Source of the DNA: Kitasatospora paranensis
GTDB taxonomy: Bacteria; Actinomycetota; Actinomycetes; Streptomycetales; Streptomycetaceae
Length of the DNA: 64,000 nt
Reading direction: 5' to 3'
Assembly: GCF_039544005.1 (NCBI RefSeq)
Contig: NZ_BAABKV010000001.1
Coordinates: 4,030,001-4,094,000, forward strand
Position 1 is the stretch's first letter. Each line of letters begins with the position of its first letter. Positions 26,028 to 35,636 of the stretch are shown here, one piece after another. The position numbers and the translations under genes are program-made. The notes beneath the pieces were generated by a model that was not told the DNA's origin, did no database searches, and worked only from the letters and a program-made list of their open reading frames with translations.

Positions 26028-27274
26028 CTAACGCGCCGGGCCGACAGGCCGGTCCGGTCCGGCTGCCCGGCCCGCCCCCGACGGCGCCGTGACGGCCGGG
26101 GAAGCGGTCGCGGCCGGGGAAGCGGTGGCAGCCGGGGCGGACCGCTGGGCCGGCAGGTGGACACCCCGGACCTTGGCGAAGGACGCCGCGAGCCGGGGCT
26201 TGAGCCAGCGGGCGGCCGGCCGCTCCACCCAGCGGTGCACCAGCCAGGACGCGCCCACCATGACGACCAGCAGCGCGCCCACCAGCAGCCGCGGGTCGAC
26301 CCGCCGGCCGACGGCCGTGATCACCTCCCAGCCGATGTACTCGTGCAGCAGGTACAGCGGGTAGGTGACCGCGCCGGCCGTGGTGAGCCAGCGCCAGTCG
26401 ACGGCCCGGAACCAGTCCAGCGCCACCCCGGCCATCAACAGGTAGAACGCGGCGAGCGCCGCCACCACGCCCCACTCCGTCATCGGGTGGCCGGCCTGCA
26501 GGGCGACGAAGCGGTAGGTGGGCAGCGCCGCCCGGCAGCCCAGCAGGAAGGTGAGCCCGACCAGCAGCCAGAGCAGCAGGTCCTGGCCGAACCTGCGCAT
26601 CAGGTAGAAGGCCAGCCCGCCGATGAAGTACCAGCAGTACTCCGGCATCGCCAGCACCTGGAGCAGCTGCTCCCCGGCGCGGCGGTGGCCAGCACCCCGG
26701 CGGCCGCCCACAGCAGGCAGAAGGCCAGCACCCGGCGGTAGGTGAGACCGAACGCGACCACCACCGCGAAGATCAGGTAGAAGCGGCCCTCCACCCACAG
26801 GCTCCAGTAGACGCCGTCCACGTACGGCGCCCCGAAGGGGTACTCCATCATCGTGAGGTTGGTCAGGATGTCCCGGCCCGGCCGGGGCCGGGTGCCCCCG
26901 GGGATCAGCGCCACGACCGTCGTGGTCAGCAGCACGGCGAACCAGTACGCCGGGAACAGCCGCACCACCCGCGAGGTCAGGAAGTCCGACAGCGACCGCC
27001 CCCAGCAACTCAGGCAGATCACGAAGCCGCTGATCAGGAAGAAGAGCTGCACCCCGAGCCAGCCGTACGCGGCCGGCCGGTACAGCACCGGGAAGAGCTC
27101 GGCCCGTGACCGTCCCCAGTCCGAGCCGTACGCCACGTAGTGGTAGAGCACCACCATGAGCACCGCGACGAACCGCAGCCCGTCCAGGACCTGGAGCCGG
27201 CCGCCGGTGGGGGCGGCCCCCGGGACGGCCGCCCTCGGGGCGAGGACGGGTGGTGCGGGTGCGGCGACGCTCAC
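26028..27274 (-). CDS. Membrane acyltransferase 3 family protein, frameshift
   Basis: About 415 residues after correction. An OafA-like acyltransferase with about ten helices: LDGLRFVAVLMVVLYHYVAYG carries the family His, WLGVQLFFLISGFVI and SRVVRLFPAYWFAV the first signatures, and YPLYLLHEYIGWEVI the C-terminal one. The break is at 26672-26675 (C4 on plus); an added base gives AAPGEQLLQVLAMPEYCWYFIGG. GTG 27274 is preceded by GAGGGAAG; an ATG at 27319 is an alternative. A Pro/Ala/Thr tail ends the protein. It may acylate a cell-surface glycan or exported metabolite. It lies between tmk and holB. Confidence 0.87.
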
Positions 27275-27385
27275 GGCTACGGGCTTCCCTCGGCAGGCTG
27301 CGGGTGACGAAACGGGCACCGCAGTCTTTCAGACCACGGTGCCCGTCCATCCGTTCGGTTCCCCCGCCCGGGGAACGATCATGCG

Positions 27386-30300
27386 TCAGTCCTTGCGGCG
27401 CTTGCGTCCCCAGCCGCGCTGACCGCCCTCGCCGGACGCGTCGCCCCCGTCCTCGCCGTCGACGGCCTCCCAGCGCGCCCACTCCTCGCGGGAGCCCAGC
27501 AGCGAGTCGGTCAGGCTCGGCAGATCGTCCATCGGGGTCTCCTCCGCCCACGACGGACGGGGGCGGGACGGCGGCGTCAGCTCACGGGTCGTCTCGGCGG
27601 ACGGCTCCTCCCGCCACAGCCCGGGCGACACCCGGCCGACGGCCGGCGGCACCGCGGGCAGGACGGCGGTCTCGTCGGGCGCCGCACCGTCCACGGTGGG
27701 CAGTACCGCCGTCTCGTCGACGGCCGGAGCGGCCGGGGACGTCCTCGGCTTCTCCTCGACCCTCGGGAGGACAGCCGTCTCATCGGCCTTCGGGGCCGCC
27801 GGACCGCTCGGGTCCTTCGAGAACCTGTCCGGCACGGCCTTCGGCAGGACGGCGGTCTCATCGGCCGCCGGCACAGTCGGCAGCACGGCCGTCCGCTCCA
27901 CCGGCGGCTCGGCCTGCTCCGCGGCGCGGACGGCTGCCTGCCGCTCCCGCTCCGGAATCTCCCGGGTCGGGTCCTCGTCGGGGACCTGCGGCAACTCGGC
28001 GGTGACCGCGACGGCGGCCGCGGCCGCCTGCTCGGCCCGGGCGGCCTCGGCCTTCAGCCGGGCCTCCTCCGCACGCTGCAGGGCCTCCTCGGCGCGGCGG
28101 CGCTGCTCGGCCCGCTGCACCTCCAGCTGGCGTCGGACCTCTGCCTGGGCAGCCGCCTCGGCCTCCATCCGCTCCCGCTCGGCGGCCTCGGCCCGCAGCC
28201 GGGCCTCCTCCTGCGCACGGCGGGCGGCCTCCTCCTCGGCGCGCAGCCTCGCCTCCTCCTCGGCCCGCAGCCGGGCGGCCTCGGTGACCTTGCGGGCCTC
28301 CTCCGCGGCGACCCGCTCGGCCTCCACGGCAGCCAGCCGGTCCTTCTCGGCCTGCTCCGCGCGCAGCTGCTCCAGCAGTTCCTGGCGCTTGCGCTCCGCC
28401 TCGGCCTCCTCGGCCTTGCGGCGGGCCTCCTCGGCGGCGCGGCGCTCGGCGGCCTCGCGGGACAGGCGCTCCTGCTCGGCCTGGGCCGCCTTCTCCTGAC
28501 CGGAGAGCGGCAGCTCCCGGTCGAGCCGGTGCCGGACGGCGGTGGTGACCTGCTCGGGCTGCTGCCCCGCGTCGACCACCAGGTAGCGGGCCGGGTCCGC
28601 GGCGGCGAGCGCCAGGAACCCGGACCGGACCCGCGTGTGGAACTCGGTGGGCTCCTGCTCCAGCCGGTCCAGGGCCTCGGTGAACCGCTCCCGGGCGGCG
28701 GACGGGTCGACGTCCAGCACCACCGTCAGGTCGGGCACCAGGCCACCGGTGGCCCAGCGGGAGATCCGGGCGATCTCGGTCGCCGCCAGGTCGCGGCCCG
28801 CGCCCTGGTAGGCGATCGAGGAGTCCATGTAGCGGTCGGTGATCACCACGGCGCCGCGGGCGAGCGCGGGCCGGATCACGTTCTCGACGTGCTCGGCACG
28901 GTCGGCGGCGTAGATCAGCGCCTCGGCGCGGTGCGACAGACCGGTGTTGCCGACGTCCAGGACGAGGCCGCGCAGCCGCTGCCCGACCGGGCTGCCGCCG
29001 GGCTCGCGGGTGAGCACCACCTCGTGGCCCTTGGAGCGGATCCACTCGGCGAGCGCGTGGGCCTGGGTGGACTTGCCGGCACCGTCACCGCCCTCCAGGG
29101 CGATGAAGAAGCCGGTCCCGGTGAGCCGGTGAGGGGCGGGCTCGGCACCGCCGCGGACGGCCTGCACCAACTCCCTGCCGAACGGGGCGACGCCCCGCCG
29201 GTCGTCGGTGCGCAGCAGCACCACCGCGGCGAGCACCAGGGTGAGCAGCCCGGCGGTGGAGACGGCGAGCGCCGCGCCGCCGTGGATGAAGGTGAAGCTG
29301 CCGGAGTCGACCCGGCCGAGCTCGACGTCGCCGTAGGCGGCTGCGATCAGCGGCACGGCCACCAGTGCGCCACCGACGACCACCCGCAGCACCGCGTACA
29401 GGTGCTCGGTGACCTTGGCCAGCCGGATCTCCTCGACCTCCTGGACGAGCAGCCCACGGCCGACGGCGACGGTGACGCCCGCGGCGAGGCCGGCCAGCAC
29501 GGTGAGCAGCAGCACCAGGACGAAGTCCAGCACCAGGCCCGCCAGGATCAGCGACACGCCCTGCACCAGCAGCGCGACCGCGAGCAGCCGCCGCCGGGAG
29601 AGCCCGGGCAGCACCGATCGGGCGGCCCGGATGCCGATGGCGGGCGCCAGTGCGGCGGCGAGCACCACCAGGCCGTAGCCGACCGGCCCGGCCCGGTGCT
29701 CGACGGCGGTCAGCAGAGCGACGGCGGCGACGCCCGCCATCGCGGCGTACCCGGCGGCCACGGCGAAGGTGAAGTAGGGGGCGGAGCCGGTGCGGCCCTT
29801 GGCCAGCGCAGGCCCGGGGGTGGCGTCGGTCGGGGCGCGCAGGCCCTGCAGCGGCGAGCGCGGCACGGCGGCCGCACCGGCGGGCAGCTCCTGCAGGAAC
29901 ACCAGGACGGCCGAGGTGGCGAAGAGCAGCGCGGCGCCGGCGGCGGCACAGGTCGTCTGGTGGCCGCGCAGCCAGTCCGAGCCGAGTGCCGCGATCACGT
30001 TGTTCAGCAGGGTGAACACGACCAGGGCCGCGGCGGCCAGCGGGACGGTGACCCAGCCGGTGCGCAGGTCCAGCGTGCGCACCGCGTCCAGGCTCGCGGC
30101 GGAGGGCCGCCGCCGCTCGGCGGGCGCGTACGGGTCGGCCGGCGGCAGCAGGCCGGGGACGGCGGCGGCCTTGGCGACCGCCCAGATCCGCTCGGCGGCG
30201 CCGGTCGCGAAGACCGTGCCGAGCAGCACCCAGGTGGCCGAGCCCGGTGCCCAGGTCGTCCACCAGCCGGCGAGCCCGATCAGCACGGCGCGCAGCAGGT

Positions 30301-30673
30301 CGGCGGCGATCAGCGTCCAGCGCCGGTCGAGGCGCCCGCCCACCAGGGCGTGCACCGGACCGAGCAGCGCCGCGCCGAACAGCACGGTGGACAGCAGCCG
30401 GGCGGCGAAGACCGCGGCCACGGCGAAGGCGAGCGACCGGTAGCCGTGCCCGAACTGGCCGCCGATCACGGCGGCGACCACCGTCAGCGGCACGAGGACC
30501 AGCAGGGCCAGGCGGTCGGCGGTGCCACCGGTCAGCTGGGCCGTCCACAACCGCCGGTAGGGCCGGAGGCGGAGCAGGGCCCGCGCCCGTTCGCCGGGCG
30601 TGCCCGCGGGGGCCGGTTCCGGCCGGTCGGGCGGTGCGGGGCTGGTACCGGTGGGCTGCTCCTCACTCGTCAT
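27386..30673 (-). CDS. tmk: Thymidylate kinase fused to MFS-like membrane domain and Glu/Ala-rich tail
   Basis: A 1095-residue fusion. Residues ~35-500 form a polytopic MFS-like module with about 12 helices. Residues ~515-725 are a complete dTMP kinase (P-loop ALEGGDGAGKSTQ, REPGGSPVG, DRYMDSSIAYQGAGRDL), catalysing dTMP to dTDP. Residues ~735-900 are a highly charged Glu/Ala/Arg helix, probably a long coiled coil or single alpha-helix. The tail to 1095 is Pro/Glu-rich with five TAVLP repeats and a basic end. ATG 30673 is the first start with plausible composition. Streptomycete relatives have the membrane fusion, as I recall. It is downstream of topA with a terminator hairpin between. Confidence 0.95.
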   Translation of the reverse strand: MTSEEQPTGTSPAPPDRPEPAPAGTPGERARALLRLRPYRRLWTAQLTGGTADRLALLVLVPLTVVAAVIGGQFGHGYRSLAFAVAAVFAARLLSTVLFGAALLGPVHALVGGRLDRRWTLIAADLLRAVLIGLAGWWTTWAPGSATWVLLGTVFATGAAERIWAVAKAAAVPGLLPPADPYAPAERRRPSAASLDAVRTLDLRTGWVTVPLAAAALVVFTLLNNVIAALGSDWLRGHQTTCAAAGAALLFATSAVLVFLQELPAGAAAVPRSPLQGLRAPTDATPGPALAKGRTGSAPYFTFAVAAGYAAMAGVAAVALLTAVEHRAGPVGYGLVVLAAALAPAIGIRAARSVLPGLSRRRLLAVALLVQGVSLILAGLVLDFVLVLLLTVLAGLAAGVTVAVGRGLLVQEVEEIRLAKVTEHLYAVLRVVVGGALVAVPLIAAAYGDVELGRVDSGSFTFIHGGAALAVSTAGLLTLVLAAVVLLRTDDRRGVAPFGRELVQAVRGGAEPAPHRLTGTGFFIALEGGDGAGKSTQAHALAEWIRSKGHEVVLTREPGGSPVGQRLRGLVLDVGNTGLSHRAEALIYAADRAEHVENVIRPALARGAVVITDRYMDSSIAYQGAGRDLAATEIARISRWATGGLVPDLTVVLDVDPSAARERFTEALDRLEQEPTEFHTRVRSGFLALAAADPARYLVVDAGQQPEQVTTAVRHRLDRELPLSGQEKAAQAEQERLSREAAERRAAEEARRKAEEAEAERKRQELLEQLRAEQAEKDRLAAVEAERVAAEEARKVTEAARLRAEEEARLRAEEEAARRAQEEARLRAEAAERERMEAEAAAQAEVRRQLEVQRAEQRRRAEEALQRAEEARLKAEAARAEQAAAAAVAVTAELPQVPDEDPTREIPERERQAAVRAAEQAEPPVERTAVLPTVPAADETAVLPKAVPDRFSKDPSGPAAPKADETAVLPRVEEKPRTSPAAPAVDETAVLPTVDGAAPDETAVLPAVPPAVGRVSPGLWREEPSAETTRELTPPSRPRPSWAEETPMDDLPSLTDSLLGSREEWARWEAVDGEDGGDASGEGGQRGWGRKRRKD

Positions 30674-30756
30674 ACGGTCAGCGTAGCGGTCGGGCGTTGC
30701 GGCCCAAGGGGAGCGGCCCTTCCGGGCGCCTCCATGACACGGTTGTGACGCACGGC

Positions 30757-30783
30757 GGGGCCGCACCCGGTGGGTGCGGCCCC
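30757..30783 (-). terminator. Terminator hairpin downstream of topA
   Basis: GGGGCCGCACCC (30757-30768) pairs perfectly with GGGTGCGGCCCC (30772-30783) across a 3-base loop. It lies 18 bp beyond the topA stop and 84 bp before the tmk start, so it should end or attenuate topA transcription. No U-tract follows, as is common in actinomycetes. Confidence 0.8.
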
Positions 30784-30800
30784 GTCGGAACGTGTCCGGC

Positions 30801-33683
30801 TCAGCCCTCGTCGGAGGAGGCCGCGGCCTTCTTGGCCACGGTCTTCTTCACCGTGGTCTTCTTCGCGGCGGCGGTCTTCGTCGCCGTCGTGGTGGTCTTG
30901 GCGGCCGTCTTCGCCGCGGCCGTCTTCTTGGCGACGGTCTTCTTGGCCACCGTCTTCTTCGCCGCGGCCTTCTTCGCGGGCGCCTTCTTCGCCGTCTTCT
31001 TCACCGGTCCGCGGGCGCGCTTCTCGGCGAGCAGCTCGTAGGCGCGCTCCGGGGTGAGGGTCTCGACGTCGTCGTCCTTGCGGAGCGTCGCGTTGGTCTC
31101 GCCGTCGGTGACGTAGGCGCCGAAGCGGCCGTCCTTCACCACGACCGGCTTCTCACTGACCGGGTCGGTGCCCAGCTCCTTGAGCGGGGCGGCGGCGGCC
31201 GCCCGGCCGCGCTGCTTGGGCTGGGCGTAGATCGCCAGCGCCTCGTCCAGGGTGATGGTGAACAGCTGGTCCTCGGCGGTCAGCGACCGCGAGTCGGTGC
31301 CGCGCTTGAGGTACGGGCCGTAGCGGCCGTTCTGCGCGGTGATCTCGTTGCCCTCGGGGTCGGTGCCGACCACCCGCGGCAGCGAGAGCAGGCGCAGCGC
31401 GTCCTCCAGCGTGACGGTGTCCAGCGCCATCGACTGGAAGAGCGAGGCCGTCCGCGGCTTGACCGCGTTCTTGCCGGTCTTCGGGGTGCCCTCGGGCAGC
31501 ACCTCGGTGACGTACGGGCCGTACCGGCCGTCCTTGGCGATCAGCGGGTGGCCGCTCTGCGGGTCGGTGCCGAGCACGATCTCGCCGCTGGGCTTGGCGA
31601 GGAGCTCCTCGGCGAGCTCGACGGTGAGCTCGTCCGGCGGCATCTCGTCGGGCACGTCGGCGCGCTGGCCGGGCTCGCCCTCGACGGCGGAGGCCTTCTC
31701 CACGTACGGGCCGTAGCGGCCCACCCGCAGGGTGATCTCGTCGCTCAGCGGGAAGGAGCTGATCTCCCGCGCGTCGATGGCGCCGAGGTCGGTGACGAGC
31801 TCCTTGAGGCCGCCGAGGTGGTCGCCGTCGCCGTTGCCGGCCTCGGCGGCGCTGCCCGCGACGGCCGCGCCCCCGCCCTCGCCGAAGTAGAAGCGCTTGA
31901 GCCACGGCACGGACTCGGCCTGGCCGGCCGCGATCCGGTCGAGGTCGTCCTCCATCTTCGCGGTGAAGTCGTAGTCGACGAGCCGGCCGAAGTGCTTCTC
32001 CAGCAGGTTGACCACGGCGAAGGACAGGAAGGACGGGACGAGCGCGGTGCCCTTCTTGAAGACGTACTTGCGCGCGATGATCGTGTCGATGATCGACGCG
32101 TAGGTGGACGGGCGGCCGATCTCCCGCTCCTCCAGCTCCTTGACCAGCGAGGCCTCGGTGTAGCGCGCCGGGGGCTTGGTGGAGTGGCCCTCGGCGGAGA
32201 GCCGGTCGGCGGCCAGCGGGTCGCCCTGGGCCACCTGCGGAAGGCGGCGCTCGCGGTCGTCGAGCTCGGCGTTGGGGTCGTCCGCGCCCTCGACGTAGGC
32301 CTTGAGGAAGCCGTGGAAGGTGATGATCTTGCCGGAGGCGGAGAACTCGGTGTCCCGGTTGTCGGCGGCCCGGCCGCCGACCCTGACCGTCACCGACTGG
32401 CCGACCGCGTCCTTCATCTGGGAGGCGACGGTGCGCATCCAGATGAGCTCGTACAGCCGGAAGTCGTCGCCCGCCAGGCCGGTCTCGGCCGGGGTGCGGA
32501 AGCGGTCGCCCGAGGGACGGATCGCCTCGTGCGCCTCCTGGGCGTTCTTCACCTTGGAGGCGTAGACGCGCGGCGCGTCCGGCAGGTAGTCGGCCCCGTA
32601 CAGCTGGGTGACCTGGGCACGGGCGGCCGTCACCGCGGTCTCCGACAGCGTGGTGGAGTCCGTACGCATATAGGTGATGAAGCCGTTCTCGTACAGCTTC
32701 TGGGCCACCTGCATCGTCCGCTTCGCACCGAAGCCCAGCTTGCGGCTGGCCTCCTGCTGGAGCGTGGTGGTGCGGAACGGCGCGTACGGCGAACGGCGGT
32801 ACGGCTTGGACTCGACGCTGCGGACGGCGAACGACGTCTGCTCCAGCGCCGCGGCCAGCGCGCGGGCGGCCTGCTCGTCGAGGTGGACCGTGTTCGCGGC
32901 CATGCCGGTGTCGCGCAGCCGGCCGTCCGGACCGAAGTCGCGGCCGGTGGCGACCCGCTTGCCGTCGACGGAGACCAGCCGGGCGCCGAAGTTCTCCGGG
33001 TTGGCCGCGTCGGCCGCGGTGCGGCCGGTCGAGAAGGTGCCGATCAAGTCCCAGTAGTGGGCGCTGGTGAACGCCATCCGCTCGCGCTCGCGCTCCACCA
33101 CCAGGCGGGTCGCCACGGACTGCACCCGGCCCGCCGAGAGCTTCGGCATGACCTTCTTCCACAGGACCGGCGAGACCTCGTAGCCGTAGAGGCGGTCGAG
33201 GATGCGGCGGGTCTCCTGGGCGTCGACCAGGCGCTGGTTCAGGTCGCGCGGGTTGCGGACGGCCTCCTGGATGGCGTCCTTGGTGATCTCGTGGAACACC
33301 ATCCGGTGCACCGGGACCTTCGGCTTCAGCACCTGCTGCAGGTGCCAGGCGATGGCCTCGCCCTCGCGGTCCTCATCGGTGGCGAGGAAGAGTTCGTCGG
33401 ACTCCTTGAGGAGCGACTTCAACTTGGTGACCTGCGACTTCTTGTCGGCGTTCACCACGTAGATCGGTGCGAAGTCGTGGTCGACGTCGACACCCAGCCG
33501 GCGGACCTCACCGGTGTACTCGTCGGGTACCTCGGCGGCGGTGCCGGGCAGGTCGCGGATGTGCCCGACGCTGGCCTCGACGATGTAGCCGGGGCCCAGG
33601 TAGCCCTTGATCGTCTTCGCCTTGGCCGGCGACTCGACAATGACGAGTCGCTTGCCGTGCGCGGTCTCGCTGCTCGGGGACAC
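30801..33683 (-). CDS. topA: DNA topoisomerase I with Lys-rich C-terminal tail
   Basis: A 960-residue type IA topoisomerase that relaxes negative supercoils. The TOPRIM domain starts at KRLVIVESPAKAKTIKGYLG and includes LATDEDREGEAIAWHL. The active-site region has GFITYMRTDSTTLS with the catalytic Tyr near residue 340. After about residue 600 come repeated TopA C-terminal repeats (GRYGPYV / DGRYGPYVTE / NGRYGPYLKRG / DGRFGAYVTDGET). The last ~65 residues are Lys/Ala/Thr repeats resembling histone H1, as in actinobacteria; no zinc-finger Cys clusters are present. Start GTG 33683. The tail resembles those thought to aid processivity in this group. Confidence 0.97.
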   Translation of the reverse strand: MSPSSETAHGKRLVIVESPAKAKTIKGYLGPGYIVEASVGHIRDLPGTAAEVPDEYTGEVRRLGVDVDHDFAPIYVVNADKKSQVTKLKSLLKESDELFLATDEDREGEAIAWHLQQVLKPKVPVHRMVFHEITKDAIQEAVRNPRDLNQRLVDAQETRRILDRLYGYEVSPVLWKKVMPKLSAGRVQSVATRLVVERERERMAFTSAHYWDLIGTFSTGRTAADAANPENFGARLVSVDGKRVATGRDFGPDGRLRDTGMAANTVHLDEQAARALAAALEQTSFAVRSVESKPYRRSPYAPFRTTTLQQEASRKLGFGAKRTMQVAQKLYENGFITYMRTDSTTLSETAVTAARAQVTQLYGADYLPDAPRVYASKVKNAQEAHEAIRPSGDRFRTPAETGLAGDDFRLYELIWMRTVASQMKDAVGQSVTVRVGGRAADNRDTEFSASGKIITFHGFLKAYVEGADDPNAELDDRERRLPQVAQGDPLAADRLSAEGHSTKPPARYTEASLVKELEEREIGRPSTYASIIDTIIARKYVFKKGTALVPSFLSFAVVNLLEKHFGRLVDYDFTAKMEDDLDRIAAGQAESVPWLKRFYFGEGGGAAVAGSAAEAGNGDGDHLGGLKELVTDLGAIDAREISSFPLSDEITLRVGRYGPYVEKASAVEGEPGQRADVPDEMPPDELTVELAEELLAKPSGEIVLGTDPQSGHPLIAKDGRYGPYVTEVLPEGTPKTGKNAVKPRTASLFQSMALDTVTLEDALRLLSLPRVVGTDPEGNEITAQNGRYGPYLKRGTDSRSLTAEDQLFTITLDEALAIYAQPKQRGRAAAAAPLKELGTDPVSEKPVVVKDGRFGAYVTDGETNATLRKDDDVETLTPERAYELLAEKRARGPVKKTAKKAPAKKAAAKKTVAKKTVAKKTAAAKTAAKTTTTATKTAAAKKTTVKKTVAKKAAASSDEG

Positions 33684-34082
33684 CTTCGCTCTTCTCTCCC
33701 GGTCGTTACGTCTGCTGGCGGCACGGGCAGCGGGGGAGGCACTCCACCCGGCATCCGCCGTCGGAGGCCGCCGCTGCGCGACGTTCCCCCAGCGGAGTGT
33801 GACCGTACCCTGGCCACCCTTGTCAAACGGACGGATCCAGCTTTTTCACCGGAGAGGCCGACCGCCGCCACTCGAACGGTAACCCGACGACACGCCCGCG
33901 CGCCCCGCGGAGGGGGTCGACAAGGCCCTCGGCGGCCTGATCCGGGCGGGTCACGGCCGACACACGAACGGTCGTGCGGGGCGGCGGGGGGTGGGCGGTG
34001 GCGGGTGAGGATGCGACGGTGCGGGCGGCCGATGGCGAGTGTCGGAGCTCGGGAGATCCGGGGCCCACCGGCCCGCGGGTGA
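33684..34082. other. Intergenic region upstream of topA
   Basis: This 399-bp stretch separates the topA start from the stop of the DUF3592 gene. It must contain the topA promoter; a moderately AT-richer patch lies around 33815-33850. I see no convincing small gene, RNA or repeat. Confidence 0.5.
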
Positions 34083-34595
34083 TCAGTCGGACAGGACCGC
34101 TGTCAGCAGGGTCAGGCCGCCGGCCAGGGCCGTGGTGCCCAGCAGGGCCCAGAAGACGTCGCTCAGCAGGGTGGGCAGCAGCTCGGTACCGGCGAGGACG
34201 ACCCGGCTGGGACGTCGGGCGTCGTACATGACCTGGACGACCGTGCCGGGCACCAGGCGCGACGGGCGCCGCAGCGGGGTCGATCCGCGCGGGCGCGCCA
34301 GGACCGGCTCGACCCGCCCGGAACGCATGTCACAGGCGGCCGGGGAATGCACGGGCACCAGCTCGACGGCCGGCGCAGGGATGTAGGAGAGCAGCGGCGC
34401 ACTGTCCAGCTCGCCGAAGGTGTCCCCGTAGGGCTCCCCGTACGGGTCGCCGTCCGCCACCACGCGGGCGGTCGCGGGTATCCCGAACCGGCGCAGGTGG
34501 TGGCGAAGGCGCAACTCGGCGGCGCACCAGAGCAGCAACGCGCCGCCGAAGAGCGCCAGGACCCCGCCTGCCGCCACCGCCGTCGGTGTCTCCAC
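34083..34595 (-). CDS. DUF3592-type membrane protein
   Basis: A 170-residue protein with an N-terminal helix (AVAAGGVLALFGGALLLWCAAELRL), an extracellular or cytosolic beta domain with RFGIPATARVVADGD and PGTVVQVMYDARRPSRVVLAG, and a C-terminal helix (VFWALLGTTALAGGLTLLTAVL). The two-helix layout with a central PxxVxVxYDPxxP-like segment is typical of DUF3592. GTG 34595 has GGAGAGG upstream; longer frames run into arginine-rich antisense sequence. Function unknown. Confidence 0.8.
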   Translation of the reverse strand: METPTAVAAGGVLALFGGALLLWCAAELRLRHHLRRFGIPATARVVADGDPYGEPYGDTFGELDSAPLLSYIPAPAVELVPVHSPAACDMRSGRVEPVLARPRGSTPLRRPSRLVPGTVVQVMYDARRPSRVVLAGTELLPTLLSDVFWALLGTTALAGGLTLLTAVLSD

Positions 34596-34964
34596 CCGTC
34601 CCACCCCTCTCCACCTGTCCACAGGCTGTGGACGGGAGCGTGACAGGCGGCGGACAACCCTGGACTGACGTTCGACGTACGACGGGAAACTTCCGGGAGA
34701 CGGGGAGGTGAACGAGCCCGGGCCCGAGCGCCCACACCCGGCCCGGTCACGGCCCGGCCGCCTGCGTAACGGCTCCGCGTGCGGTGTCACAGGCCTGCTA
34801 CGGGAGCCCCCACGCCCTGCCGCACGGCGGTACACCGGTAGTGCACACGGTGCGCACAGCCCGGCGCATCGCGTGTCCGCCGCACCGCGCAGCGGGTGGC
34901 GTCCGCCGCCTCGGCGCCCGCGAAGCACCAGATCGCACCACCGATGTCCCGGGGGGACCACACC
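34596..34964. other. Divergent intergenic region
   Basis: A 369-bp gap between the DUF3592 gene and the lipoprotein gene on opposite strands. It holds both promoters. A GTCCACAGGCTGTGGAC palindrome lies at about 34617-34634 near the DUF3592 start. No additional gene is supported. Confidence 0.45.
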
Positions 34965-35594
34965 ATGTCCGCACACCGCCTGCTCGCCGTCAGCGCGCTG
35001 CTCGCCACGACCACGCTCGCGCTCACCGCCTGCGACCCGACCGGCACGAGCGCCGACGCTCCGGCCGCGAACGCCTCCACCGCCGCCACGGCCTCGACGT
35101 CCACCGGGGCCCGGCCGACCGGCGCCGGCACGGCCGGCGCCACGCCCACCGGCAAGAGCACCACGAAGCCCACCGCGAGCCGCAGCGCCGGCGCCAAGCC
35201 GAGCGGGAAGGCCACGCCGACCGCCGACTGCACCGCCGCCGCCCAGAAGGCCGGCCACAAGGTCATCAACGTCTCCGCCGCCACCGCGACCCAGGTCACG
35301 GCCACCCCGACCCGCTTCGTCTGCGGGCCGACCGTCGACGACGACGGCTACTACCAGCCGACCGGTGCCGCCGTCTCCTACACCTTCGCGGCCGGCGCCG
35401 GCGCCGAACTCTTCGTGATGACCGAGGGCATGGGCCCGAAGAGCGTCACCCTCGCCCAGTTCGCGACGCACGCGGGCGCCTGCGCCCACCAGCAGCCCGT
35501 CCCCGAGCCGTACTCCTGCTTCGGCGGCAACTACGACATCACGGTGGACGCCGCAGGCCACATCACCAAGATCAGCGAGCTCTACCACCCGTAG
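34965..35594 (+). CDS. Secreted lipoprotein of unknown function
   Basis: A 209-residue protein with a type II signal (MSAHRLLAVSALLATTTLALTAC, split around the lipobox LALTAC). A Thr/Ala/Gly/Lys-rich linker of ~65 residues follows, then a ~120-residue C-terminal domain. That domain has four Cys (ADCTAAAQ, RFVCGPT, HAGACAHQ, YSCFGGN) and aromatic blocks DDDGYYQPTGAAVSYTF and GGNYDITVDAAGHITKI. ATG 34965 was preferred over ATG 34944 because of the preceding GGGGGGA. I do not recognise the C-terminal domain; it is probably a cell-surface protein with two disulfides. Confidence 0.8.
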   Translation: MSAHRLLAVSALLATTTLALTACDPTGTSADAPAANASTAATASTSTGARPTGAGTAGATPTGKSTTKPTASRSAGAKPSGKATPTADCTAAAQKAGHKVINVSAATATQVTATPTRFVCGPTVDDDGYYQPTGAAVSYTFAAGAGAELFVMTEGMGPKSVTLAQFATHAGACAHQQPVPEPYSCFGGNYDITVDAAGHITKISELYHP

Positions 35595-35636
35595 TCCGGG
35601 GGCCGGGGGCCGGGGGCCGCCGCGGGCCCGGCCGTC

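Noticed and set aside
30774-34082. An open frame of over 1,100 codons on the plus strand opposite topA
   Set aside because: It is the antisense of a well-supported topoisomerase. Its Gly/Arg/Val/Leu-rich product has no family features and exists because high-GC third positions remove stops on the opposite strand.
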